Source: Smittia aterrima
Lineage: Eukaryota > Arthropoda > Insecta > Diptera > Chironomidae
NCBI GenBank assembly: GCA_033063855.1
Contig: CP093831.1
Coordinates: forward strand, 8,122,001-8,186,000
Length of the DNA: 64,000 nt
Direction: 5' to 3'
Shown here: positions 22,656 to 34,300 of the stretch, piece after piece
Position numbering within the stretch: the first letter of the stretch is position 1
Layout of the letters: every line of letters starts with the position of its first letter
The notes under the pieces: generated by a model
Databases searched by the model: none
Told to the model about the DNA's origin: nothing
What the model saw: the letters and a program-made list of their open reading frames with translations, nothing else
Translations under genes and position numbers: made by a program

Positions 22656-25600
22656 AAGGGAAAAAGCGACGAAAGGCTTGTTTTAAGATGAATTGTATAT
22701 TTTTCCTGAGAAATTGATTTTTTTATGCTCATAATATTTTTTCGATGAAGTGACTTCGGAATGAAGTCAAATGTTACAGAGCGTGATGGAAGTTGATTAT
22801 TTAATTAATTTCATTGACAAAGCTTGTCAGCTCTGGACAAATAACAAAGAAAATTTGGAATGACAGATTTTTCGTTTCACTCTCAATCATCATCCTCGTT
22901 CCTAATTTATTAACATCCAATAGTATGCCGATCATTATTTGTCTTTTATTTCTTGGTTTATTTGATTATCATCAAATTTCTTTTCTTTTGTTCCGCCTTC
23001 GCGCCTTCATTCAATTACATTTGTCAGTTTCAGGTCCCATCACTTTTCCAGCTTCAAGTCTCATCACTTTCGGGACGGAAGGGAAGTGAAAAAGCGAGAC
23101 ACTTAAAGACAAGACAAATAAATAAATTAGACCGGAGTTTCTCACCTAAAAGGTGACATGTTCCTTGAGAGTCGAGAGCTCTTTTTTTATTTTTCCTGTC
23201 AAGTAAGTGAAAATGCCAGCGGCGCACTTTGAACCGTTACTCACATTTGATGTTTACAAGTTTCAACAGCCATCACAGTTAATTGATTTCTCTCTCACCT
23301 GCTTGCGACTCTGCCACGCATTTCTCTTTCTTTAAAAGATTTTCCTTTATTTTCCTAGAAAAGAAATGAGAAAAATGTTTGCTTTATAAAATGTAATGAT
23401 ACAATTTCTTTCTTTCCTTCGCCTTCACTCACTTTCTTTCTTCCCGTTTGTCGCAAGCACTGATTTGACTTTGATAAATTGGATCAATTTTTCGTGCCAA
23501 TTTCTCTAGAATTTTTTTCTCTCCTTCTTTCGTTGTTCACTCTTCCTGACGATTCACATTCGTCTCACATCATGTGACGAAGCTTTTTTCGCTTGGATTT
23601 TCTCGGCTAACGTCTCAGCGTGACTTTATGCTCCTGAGATTTTTGCTTCTCGAGAAATGCCAGACGAAGCATTTTGAATATTTCAGCAGTTCGTCTGTGT
23701 TCAAGTGGGCAATTATTTAGAGAAGGCAATCGACTCTAAGTCTTATTCGGGATCATTAAGCTTTGATACAGTTACATCATGCGTCGTTGAAGAGAAAATA
23801 TTTATTGCAAATAAAAGTTCATTTGTTTTAACGAATTTTAGATTATTAGCTTTATCCTCATCTCAATCCAATCACATTTGTTTTTCTGTTTGTAATCCAA
23901 CGGAGCGTGATGCAATTAATGAAAACCAAATGCAAATTCTTCAACCAACAATTTTTCTTTTCACTCTGATTCATTTTATATTCTCGCCAAGCCAGCGAAG
24001 TCGACTGAAGTGATACAGCGAGTAATTAAAAACAGCTCTGCTATCGATTTCCCCCGACAGGCGTGCAAAATGTTTCTCTCTGTTTGTTTTACGAGAAATG
24101 TTTACAAATGATGTCGCCAGAATAAAAAAAATGATTGAACGAAGCTGTCATATTGCATATTCATTGCACCACGAACCACTTCGCTTCCCAGATTTCTCGT
24201 TGATCTGGAAATATCGAAAATTTATAAAAGAAAATATGAAACGAAGTGAAAAAGCTTTTAAAAGCATCGCATCCTGTGTAAAATTATTTTTCACGCTCTA
24301 ATAATTTGCAAAACAGCGGCACCAGCACTTTATTAAAAATACATTTCAATTTTAATTTCTGCTTCGTTTTGAATTCACCGCCTGAGAATAATCGTAGCGA
24401 GTGCTTTTCGCTTGGAGTTCTCTCAAATCAGTTTCCATTCTAATCACCACGAGCTATAAATCCGTGTTTGTCTACACACACGACGGGAGCTTTCTTCGAT
24501 TCTAAGAATGCGATGGGGGAGCCTACACAACTTTCTGCATGTCATTCTGCTTGACATCGTTTTGTTTACACGAGTAATAAATTTATTAGATGACGCTTTG
24601 GTGTAAATTTCCTTGTCTAACAAGACTTCCGATAGTATTTGCTCGAAATACGAGAAAGGATCAAACAGGGGATGACGTAAGATAAAAAGTTTAACCCTTC
24701 GAAGTTCAAAATTATTCAATTTCCAAAATCCGCTTGAATTTCATTTTCCCTCAAGTATTGACGAACCCCAGGACACAGACATTAACAAGATAATCTAATT
24801 AATTTTCAATTTCCAAATGTGATCTGCTCATTTCATCCTTTTGTTGATGGTTCGTCTCATGAATCCATTATTTTATTGTTGATGTTAAGCATGTGATGGC
24901 AACATTTCAACCGCAAAACTAGAACAATCGATTCAATTAGCTAAAACAACTGATTTCTTGTTGCAAAGGATCGGATCAATAACATTCTCGAGAAGTATTA
25001 TTCGTTAATGCTTGCAGCTAATCATAGCTCACCACATTCATTTATGGAAAGAAAAGCACTTCTGCTAATGCCATTTCCATTCTAACTTGGCTATTGATTC
25101 CGATTGTGTTTTTTTTAATGTTGAAAGCTTAGATGAAGGAAAAAGGGTAAAGGCTGGAGGTTCGTAAAGCCATGAACTCAGCTCCTAACACTTTCGACAT
25201 GTTTCCACCTGAAAGATAATCACGTGTGTTTTGCCTTTCTGCTATGCTAATGCTAATTTGTTTTTTTTTTACATTATTGCTTTCTGTTTGCCTTTTCGTG
25301 AAATGCTTTTCACTTTTTGAATTAATTAATTGTGGATTTTGCTTTCATGTTTCCCATTAAGGATTCGTTTAAATGGCTTCCAAACGTTGACACGTTTCGA
25401 TTAAATTGTTTCATGTTTAGTGGCGTAAGTTGAGTACTTTTAAAATTCTAAAATGGCTTCATTCTCACTGGCCTCGCTACTGCGGTGATTATAAGTAAGT
25501 AAGAGAAATAACAAGGAACTCACTGAAGTTTTTTGACGGGAGAATTTCTCAATCTAAATATTTAGGCTGATGTGTGCTGTCAGATCTGTTTCAGCTGCGA

Positions 25601-27597
25601 CTGACAAAAATAAATTGAATGTGATGACATGACATTGTGAATGATACAATCTCATTTTCATTTTTAATTTCTCTAGCACCCTCGAAAGCTTTCTCTTTAC
25701 CTCCCCCGCATGTTAAAATGATTTTCCTGTTGTTTTTCACACCGCACCATGTGTAGATGATGATTCCTCATGAGATGTGAACGCTCGCGAACGTCATTAC
25801 ATCGACAAATGTTATCGGAAATAAAGACTTTTTGATGGATTGCTCGGAGGCGCGTGGAATACTTTAACAACATAAATTTCATTCAAATTGAAGTGATAAT
25901 GCTTAAACAAGCAGAACTCGAGCTATTTTATTTAAATACAGAAGTTTGAACAAAAGACTTGTTTGAGAAGAAAATCTTAAAGAAAATGTTTTGCTTTAAA
26001 TGAGACGCTCACTTGTAATTCTAATAACACATTAAAGCTTTCAGCTCGTTCAGCTGCTCATCGAAGTCGATAAAAATTGCTTTTCTATTAATATCTTTAC
26101 ACGCATTTACATTTATGGCTATTAACCTCATAAAAAATATCATGTAAGGTGAAGCGTGAGGATTTGTGTTTCGTTTATGATGGAAATATCGATTAAAGTA
26201 AATAAAGCGAGGAACAGTCAATATGTTCAATGGATTCTCATTGTTGAAGTCTCAATTTCGATTAACTCTTCGCGATTTAAACTTTAAACAAGAGAAGAAG
26301 CCTTTTATGATATGACGAAGATAAGAGCTGCCATATTCATCCTCCTAACGAGGGAATCGTAGTGAAGTCTAAATGCGACCAATTTAGAGAGTCACGTATA
26401 ACCCCCTCAGTGACTTCGAGATGACATCGTTTTAAAAAGATAATCCAGGCGAATGGAATGGGAGTTGATATAGCGGGAAGATTCGTGCCAATTGCAGCAT
26501 CCACGATTTCCATAAACTTTTCTCCTTTTCATCACGTCAACTAAGAAATGTTTCTTTCTCTCCCGTCGAATGATTTTTCTAAAAAGTTTATTCTTTTGTG
26601 TAACTAATAAAAATTGCTTGTTATTCAACTCCAGTAGAGTTTCTTACAAAGTTTCCTTTTGAAAATTCAACTCTTTCATATCAATGAAGCGTAAATCGAA
26701 GAAACTGCAATGAAAATTCTTTAACAACAAGAATTCATTTGAATTTGAATAAAAGGCAAAAGAAATTTGTTAAGAATTTCATCAAATAAAATTAAGTTTT
26801 CTTGTTTTTCCTCTCGATCATCATGGAGCCGACAAATGAACTCGACGTTGCCATTTGTCTTCTTTGCCTTCTAATGAATCAAGCGGAATTCTTCTTCATT
26901 CGCCTCTCTTCTTACAATTCTGGTATCAAGCACTCTTTTCATTATCACATAAATAATTATTTATCTTCTTCAAGAGAGCTTTTCTATGGCTGTGGACAGT
27001 GGGAAGAAATTAGCTTCTAGACGAGGCCATTTATCAACGACAAAGAAATGAAGAAAATCGACAAGTGTAGAAAGAAATTATTTTTGTCTCGTCATCCGAG
27101 CTCTCTCTCTACTTTGTCCCTCGCTTCATTTTCACGCATGAATAGCTGCCGATGATTATGTATCGGAAGTTATTGTTACGAAGGGTGTGGAAAATGGCAG
27201 ATTATAATTGCTTTCTACCTTGGAAATTGTCTTGTAACGGGCGGAAGAAAAGAAGTGGAAATTGACTTCCTACTTCTCGAATTCGAAGGAAACAACATTA
27301 TAACGACATTGAACGACGTCTTGGGAGTCATCAATCGATAATGGCTAATGAGTAAAAATGATTTATTTTGTTGAGTCGAATTCTCCGAATGATTCCTCGT
27401 CTCATTATTTTTTCCATCGTAAAATTCTTCAAGTCATTTCAGCTTCGTCTCCTTCAGGCTCGACACAGAAGCCTGAACATATCATTACTTAATGAGAAAT
27501 ACCGAATGCCTGAGGATTTCCCGAATTTATTCTAATTGCAGATTTCTTTCTATTTATGCTCTGCTGAACTATTAAGTTACGAGCTTCATGAGAAAAC

Positions 27598-27617
27598 TTC
27601 ATTAATTAATTAATGAA
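27598..27617. repeat. 20-bp perfect palindrome made of overlapping TAAT/ATTA sites
   Basis: A perfect self-complementary 20-mer with three overlapping ATTAAT units. Such ATTA clusters are typical binding sites for homeodomain proteins. In AT-rich DNA a palindrome of this kind is less surprising than a GC-containing one, so function is only suggested. Confidence 0.5.
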
Positions 27618-30600
27618 AGAATATTTAATTTAAATATTTGCAGGTTCGGATACGAAGAAAAGGAATCTTGTTTAATTCAAATTAAATTTTCAGTCCAAGA
27701 ACTTTTCCCAAATACTTATTTCTTCGAGCGGCACTCATTCGCTTTCAATAAAATATTACTAAATGGCAAATGGCACTCCAACTATCTACGATCCGAAGAT
27801 TTAATTTATTATGCCATAAGCTCATTTAAAACTCAAACCCGGGCACTAAATTTGCGTTAAAGTGAAACTACATTTAGCATTAGTAGAAACAAATATGTTG
27901 CGGCAAGGACGACGACATCAGAACTTTATCCGAATATAGATAACAAGTTTACGATCAGAGACGAAATGAATGTTTGCATGTTTCTACGAAGAGTATTATG
28001 TTTTGATATTTCCTGCCTCATAACATAATTATTGAATCTCCTAACAAAACAATGAGAATTTATGTCTTCGATCACAGATAAATCGATACATTTGAAATAT
28101 AAATGCGTTTGATAAGTTTATGTGCTCAGCATTTCAGCTGTGCTCACTCAAATTAAGAGAAAATCTCTTTAAAGTTTAAACAAACATTTAGAAATCAAAT
28201 ACAGAAGTAAAATTTTATTTATATTTAATGGAGCATTTCGATCTGTAGATGTTTTTATTTGATAAATAAGACTACGAAGCTTTTCACCGGCAAACTAAAC
28301 AAGAAATTGTTCAAACAATTGTTGAATTTTAAACGAAGGTTGAAGTGTCTCAACTAAAATATTCTCAAAGAACCGCAGAAATCAAAGCAATCTCAAATTC
28401 GTTCAGGACGAAAATAAAACTTTTATTACTAGCGCAAAAGATTTATCGTAGGCACAGACGTTGCTTTATTGCTTCAATGGATCGAAGTCACCTAAAACAA
28501 AAGCGAGGTCTTATCCTTTGAACTAAACAGTTTCCACTTGGCTTAGAATGAAATGACCAACGAAAGGAGCTCGCATCAATTATTAAAGAGACGGAGGAGG
28601 ATGAATGAAACCAAAAAGCAAGAATCTTCATTTCTCATTCATGGCTCAAGCGAATAATTTCTTCAAGGGAAAACTTTGTATCGAGCGAAGTTTCCAGCTA
28701 CAAGAGATACTCAAGTGATAATAAATATTTCATGAAAACGCAGAGCAAAGTAAAGTAATGATGTTTGTTGTATAATATTACAATCTGGGGACCTAATGAG
28801 TCCGTGTAGCTGAAAATAAAATGTTTTTCTTCTGAACGAAAAGGGTTTCGAGAAGAGTCTTCGCACATATTTGATGAACCTGGGCTAAAAGCAGTAAAAG
28901 GGGTTCATCATAATTTATGTAGTCAACCCTAAGACACTTAGTAAAAAGTTTGGTATTTCATGTTTAGTGACCTCACTACGAAATTCCTTTAAAGAGCAAA
29001 CTCTCATCTGGAATTAAGCTTAAAATTTGTTTAAATAAAACTAAAAGTTCAATCACTTTTTAACTATATTTTCGTCATCAATTTATTTAATCTTCTTCTT
29101 CTTTTAAAATAAAACTTTCTCAACGTCTGAATTTATTTGTTCAACTGATTCATTCTAGCAATTTACATTCATAACTTTATACATTCGTACTGAAATTTAT
29201 TTGGTTGCCGTCTCAGCTGTATCGAAAGTTTTAAAGTTTTTAAGTTCATCTTAAATATTTACAGATTCGGGTTGAGTCGTTCACTTCAATTTATTTACAA
29301 AAGATAGATTTGCAACGATTAGTAATAAAATTTATGTGAAATTGGATCATAGACAAAGTAAATATGTAGACATTCTGCTTTTTATAGGTTTTTGCAAGAT
29401 TCGTCGTGTCATGAGCTTTGTCTGTGATCTCGAAACAAATTTAATCATCAATTCTTCTCAAGCAGCAATTTATTCAAAATCAATTAGAATTCTAATACTC
29501 CGAATCGAAATAAAATGTTTTTATTTAATTCTTCTTCTCAAAGAAAATGTTTTAATTCAGTCTTCAGAACATTATTCAGCTTTTTAAGATAATTGAATTA
29601 TTCTCCTTCCGCGTTTCACTTTTTTTTTTCAAGGAAATTTAAGCGAGAAACGAAAAGGAAAAAAAACTTTATGGAAACAGAGAAGAAAATTTAATTTTCT
29701 CATTCGCAATTCGTTTTATCTTAAGGGGAAAGAAGGAAAGTCTTTTATTTTGTTCTTTGTTTGCGTGGAAATAACTTTGGGAAAATTGGGTAACAATTTC
29801 TGTGTGTATAGGAAAGAAGGAGCCAATGTTGTTGCTCTTTACTTCGAAACATTTTCCATTCAACCGTGTGACTCAACTTACTCTTTATTTTCCTAGAAAT
29901 TCCGATATTTTCTCGTCCATTTTGTCATCTCAACAAGAAAACATTTCAACGTAATTCCTGTCACAGTACAAAAATCTCTGGTTTCGAGGTCATCAGAGAT
30001 GAACTCTTTCTTGAACTTATTAAAAGTCAGCCGATACAATCATTGAATGAGAGAAGCTCTGAAGCATCTTCCCGAGATATTTCTAAATTAGAGGATGGAC
30101 AATCGACTCTTTTATTAACAAGTTTCCAACATTTATCTAATGATTCTATTATTCACGTTATATACTTTAGGTTTATTTCTTTGTGTGTAATTTTTGTTTT
30201 GGTCCTATGGCAACATAAATTTCTCCCTCAACCTTCTCATCTCCTCTCGTGAAGTTTATGGCTTTTCGGGATCTTCGTTCAAGTTCCTTCTTCCAACATT
30301 ACAACTTAATATCATCAGTCAAACATCGCTCTATGGCATCGTGAAGTTTACGAACGATTCAAGTTTTGATGAGTTCCTTTCGCAGTCTAAATGAAATGAG
30401 ATTGAATTTCATGTGCAGGCTGCTTTGCGTCATAACAAAATGCTTTTGTCTTGAACGACTCTGGGACGATAGAACATGAAAGCAACTTGTTTCGGCGATG
30501 TCCTCTCGCTCTCTCGATTGTGAAAGGAAATCAAACAAAATTGGTCATTAGGTTTTCAGCCCTTCGCATTGCGCAACTTCTTCCAAACCAAAGGAAGAAG

Positions 30601-30691
30601 AATGGCACACAAGAACACCGGAATTTCATTTTGCCACTTTCCTCATTTCCTTCAGTGCTGAACGATAATAAAAAAGTTACTCGTTATTAAG

Positions 30692-30697
30692 TTTATT
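30692..30697 (-). terminator. Poly(A) signal candidate, first neuroligin
   Basis: This is the nearest minus-strand AATAAA I found after the stop codon at 31395-31397, implying a 3' UTR of about 0.7 kb. Neuronal transcripts often carry longer 3' UTRs, so further downstream sites may be used. Confidence 0.4.
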
Positions 30698-31394
30698 GTT
30701 CTTCTTTCTCGCTTGCTCGCTTCCCTGTCACTTCTCTCTCGCCATGACGAATTGAATCACATTAACGTGACATTCACACAGCATGACTACTACGTGATGA
30801 ATTAAATCATTTCTCCTGGCCCGCGCGTCGCAATCCCTTTTTCTTTTTGAAGCATTAACGACTGAATGGCGTAACTATTCGTGAGAAAATTCCTTTTGTT
30901 TTCAACGCCCCACTGTCAAGTGCTTGAAGAGGCAATCGAATGTGACGGAAACGCTTTCATCAGCGTAATTCCGCTGGGCGTTTATATCTTTCACAACACT
31001 TAATTCGACTTCTCTTGTCACATTATCGTTCGTTCTCAAGGTTTCCACGACGACACATCGGAGACTTTGTTTACAGTCCTAACTGTAAGTAAACGCTTTC
31101 GCAACAACAATCTCGAAAGTGTGAGGACGAGAGAGCCTTGTATTCCCTAATGAACTTTCTTTTGATTCTTTTTGGCATTGATGTCATCAATTTGATGATG
31201 AAAAACTGTTTTCCTTTCGCTTCGTTCGCCTTCACCTTCAAGTTCAAGACAACAACATGAAAAATCATAATTTTTCTTTCGTCTTTCATCTGATGATGGT
31301 CAGTATACATTTTTCCTTTTTTCGCTTGCTCTCTCTAACGCTCTGCTCTTTACAGATAAATGTCCTGAATTTCATCATCAAATGTGACTTAACG

Positions 31395-34300
31395 TCATAC
31401 GCGCAGCTCGTCCAACGGATTCTGCTGTGTCGAATTTCCGCCGTGATGTTGATTCTGTTGTTGTTGTTGCTGCTGTTGCTGATGATGCTGATGATGATTC
31501 ATATTATTTTTCACGCAACTCTTCTTTGTCAACGTGTTGCAATTGCTGCCAATCATTTGAAGCGTATGTGGAGGAAGAAGAGAGCCATCAACCGATTTAA
31601 GGTGTTTTGGTGCTGGGGGAATACGTTGAGGGAGATCGGCAAACTCTGGAGGCGGCAATTGATGCATTGAATGATGGTGGCTAAGTATCGTTGTGGGATC
31701 ACTTTTAGAATGTATCGTCAATGTTTCCAAATCCCCACAAATATTATTTGGAATTTGTCCGTTCTCGTTACGCTTCTTCATTGTCCTCGGCTCATTCAAT
31801 CGCGTTTTATCACGTTGATAATAAACTCCAGCGAAGATTAAAACGTTAAGGATTAACAGCGAACATCCAATTGCGATTGTTACGCTGAGGGCCGTCGAAT
31901 ATGCTGCGAATCCATCCTCCGTCGGTGGATTATTCGTCGCGTTTTCATCGTACAAATCGTGATCGATTGATTGGACAGGAACTTGATTTTTCAATTTCGA
32001 CAAACTCGAAGCAAGACTCCTATTGCTGAGTGACGATGGCGTAAAATTAAACAATAATCCGTAGTTTGAACCATCGTTAGCTACCGTCGAGTTGAATTTA
32101 TCTCGTTGCGGTGAGAGTGGTTTGATTGTAGCTCTACCTTCTATCGCGTCATCGTTTTCAAGTTCGTGATGCGATATTGGAACATCATCGTTTCCAGGCT
32201 TATGAAGGTCCGGGATGAGATTAAGCCAGAACGAGAGTCGATGAGCACGATAATGGTTCTTCAGCTTAGGCTTCAGATCTGCAAAAAATAAAAAGAAGAA
32301 AAAAATTTTAAGAGGAGGCAAAAATTACTTGTTTAAAGTCAATCCATTGCAATTTGTTTATTCTTCTAGTAAAATCCAATGAAATCGAAATGAACGACGC
32401 ATCCACTTTACAATATTGCTCTCAAAATACGAGCGAATGGAAAATGCTTAAAAGCTCTTATCTCAATCGCATGAAAAGCTTTCTACCCAGCTATTGTTGA
32501 TTGTTTATACTGTGCAAGCCCTAAAACAACAGCGGTTTAGACAAATTGCTACATTGGATGCTGTTTCCTCTTATCCGAAAAGGATTTTACATCTGGGATG
32601 CTTCGAATTTTTACGCCATGACGACGTCTCTAAGGATTCTGAATAATTTGATATTAAACGTCCGTTGGATCGTTGAAATAATATTTATGTTTGCAAATTT
32701 CCCTCTTCACGAATGGTACGAAGTTTTAATTGCGAAATTATTCTCAAATTGTATAGTCAGTGGCGTAGGAAAGATGACAACGAAGCTTTTTGAAAGCTTC
32801 ACAAAAGCTTTTAATCTCCACATTTTAATAATTTTCAGCAATCTCTGAAAGCTGAGGAGCATTTAACGGAGATCACGAAACTTACCTAAATTGAGATACT
32901 TTTTGTGGACACTCTCGTACGGAGTCCACTCGATGTTTTTACTTTTCCCCCGGTCTCGATTGTCCTGTTGTTCATTAGGATTGCTGAGTGGTGAAGCGAG
33001 AGAATTTTGTTTTTAATGAAATTCCATTAGCGTTACGAGAACGAGAAGCATTTTAATTGCGTAATCAACTTACCCTGTTCGAATAAAGTTTGACCAGTAA
33101 AGCATCACGACCTCGGACAACGACATTTCACCTTTCGTGTAATTCTTCGGAAAGTGATTGAATCCGCCGACGAGGGGAGCCCCGAAAAAGTATGGCAAGT
33201 CCTCGCCATGAATGCAGCCCTGGCGCTGTTGAAAGATTTTAAAAATTTCAAATTAAAATTTAATCGAAATTGCAATTAAATTACTTTAATAAAATGAAAC
33301 AAAGAGGAGGAGAGAAAGAGGTCTCCTGTGTTCTTGACATTTTTGTGTGTACATGATCAGCAGCAACAACCAGCGTGACGACACAAATAAAATTTATTCT
33401 GATTACAATTTCCAGAGAAAAAAAGTTGAGGAACAGGGTGGAATCATCAGACATCTCGTTTATATTCTGTATCGACTACGTTCCTGATTCACGAGTCAGA
33501 CCGAGCTTCCCCTTTTCCCTTTTTCAGCATTTCGACGAGAGAATTCAATTTTCCCGCAGTAAAAATGTAAATTTTAGTTTATGTTTATTTTGCTTTCGGT
33601 TTTTTTTCCGTCAGGAAAAATTGATTATCTCGTGTGTAGGCGTTGAAACCTCGTTTTTTTATTAATTTTTCAACACTCCAATCTTTTATGACTGTCAATG
33701 CTGTTCCCTTCATTCGCACAACCCATGAAATCTCGACGAAAAAAATCAATTTCCATTCTTTTTTTTCCTCGATTGAGTATTTACGAAGCCGCAATTTGAC
33801 GATATTAGAATCTAATGGTGAATCATTTGAAAATAATTACATTCACTCTCTCGACGAGAATCATTTTCAAATAAATGTCAGAATGCTTGGCTTCTTTTCA
33901 AGGCTTCACGTTACAGTGTCACACGAGGGAATTTTCAATTCCAGAAGAATTTACGTAGGAAATCCGCACGAATTTCGATTCATCTTCGAAAGCTTCGTTT
34001 GGAATCGATTTAACGAGGCAACAAAATATGTCGGAAAACAAGGCAACGGAGTGAAACAAGCGAGAAAGTGCGCTGCGTCATGTAGAATGGTATCATTTAC
34101 ATAAGCAATCACGGCATTTTTATTTGCCATCATCTGTTCGCGGAGCGAAGCCTGGTACAACTTTGCACAGCGTAAAGGAAGGTAAATTTGGGCAGGTAAA
34201 AACGAACACACAATTCACTTTTTTCCAATGTTTGCTCGCAGCTTTTTTTATTTGGTATCGATTCTCCATGAAGAAGTACAACAACTCTCCAACAGCTTTG

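Larger units (their letters stand above)
19860..31380. other. Gene-poor interval, no supported coding gene
   Basis: This 11.5-kb stretch separates the LRR gene from the 3' end of the first neuroligin. Many 60-100 codon frames exist, but none has a recognisable domain or consistent splice context. Items found inside it are a CT microsatellite at 21465-21482, the first copy of the inverted duplicated element at 22436-22655, a 20-bp AT-rich palindrome at 27598-27617, and a candidate poly(A) signal of the neuroligin at 30692-30697. Long-range regulatory DNA or non-coding RNA is possible but not demonstrable from sequence alone. Confidence 0.5.

Noticed and set aside
31257..31670. 137-codon plus-strand open frame
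   Set aside because: It lies antisense to the neuroligin last exon, and its Leu-rich stretch is the complement of the CAG/CAA repeat.
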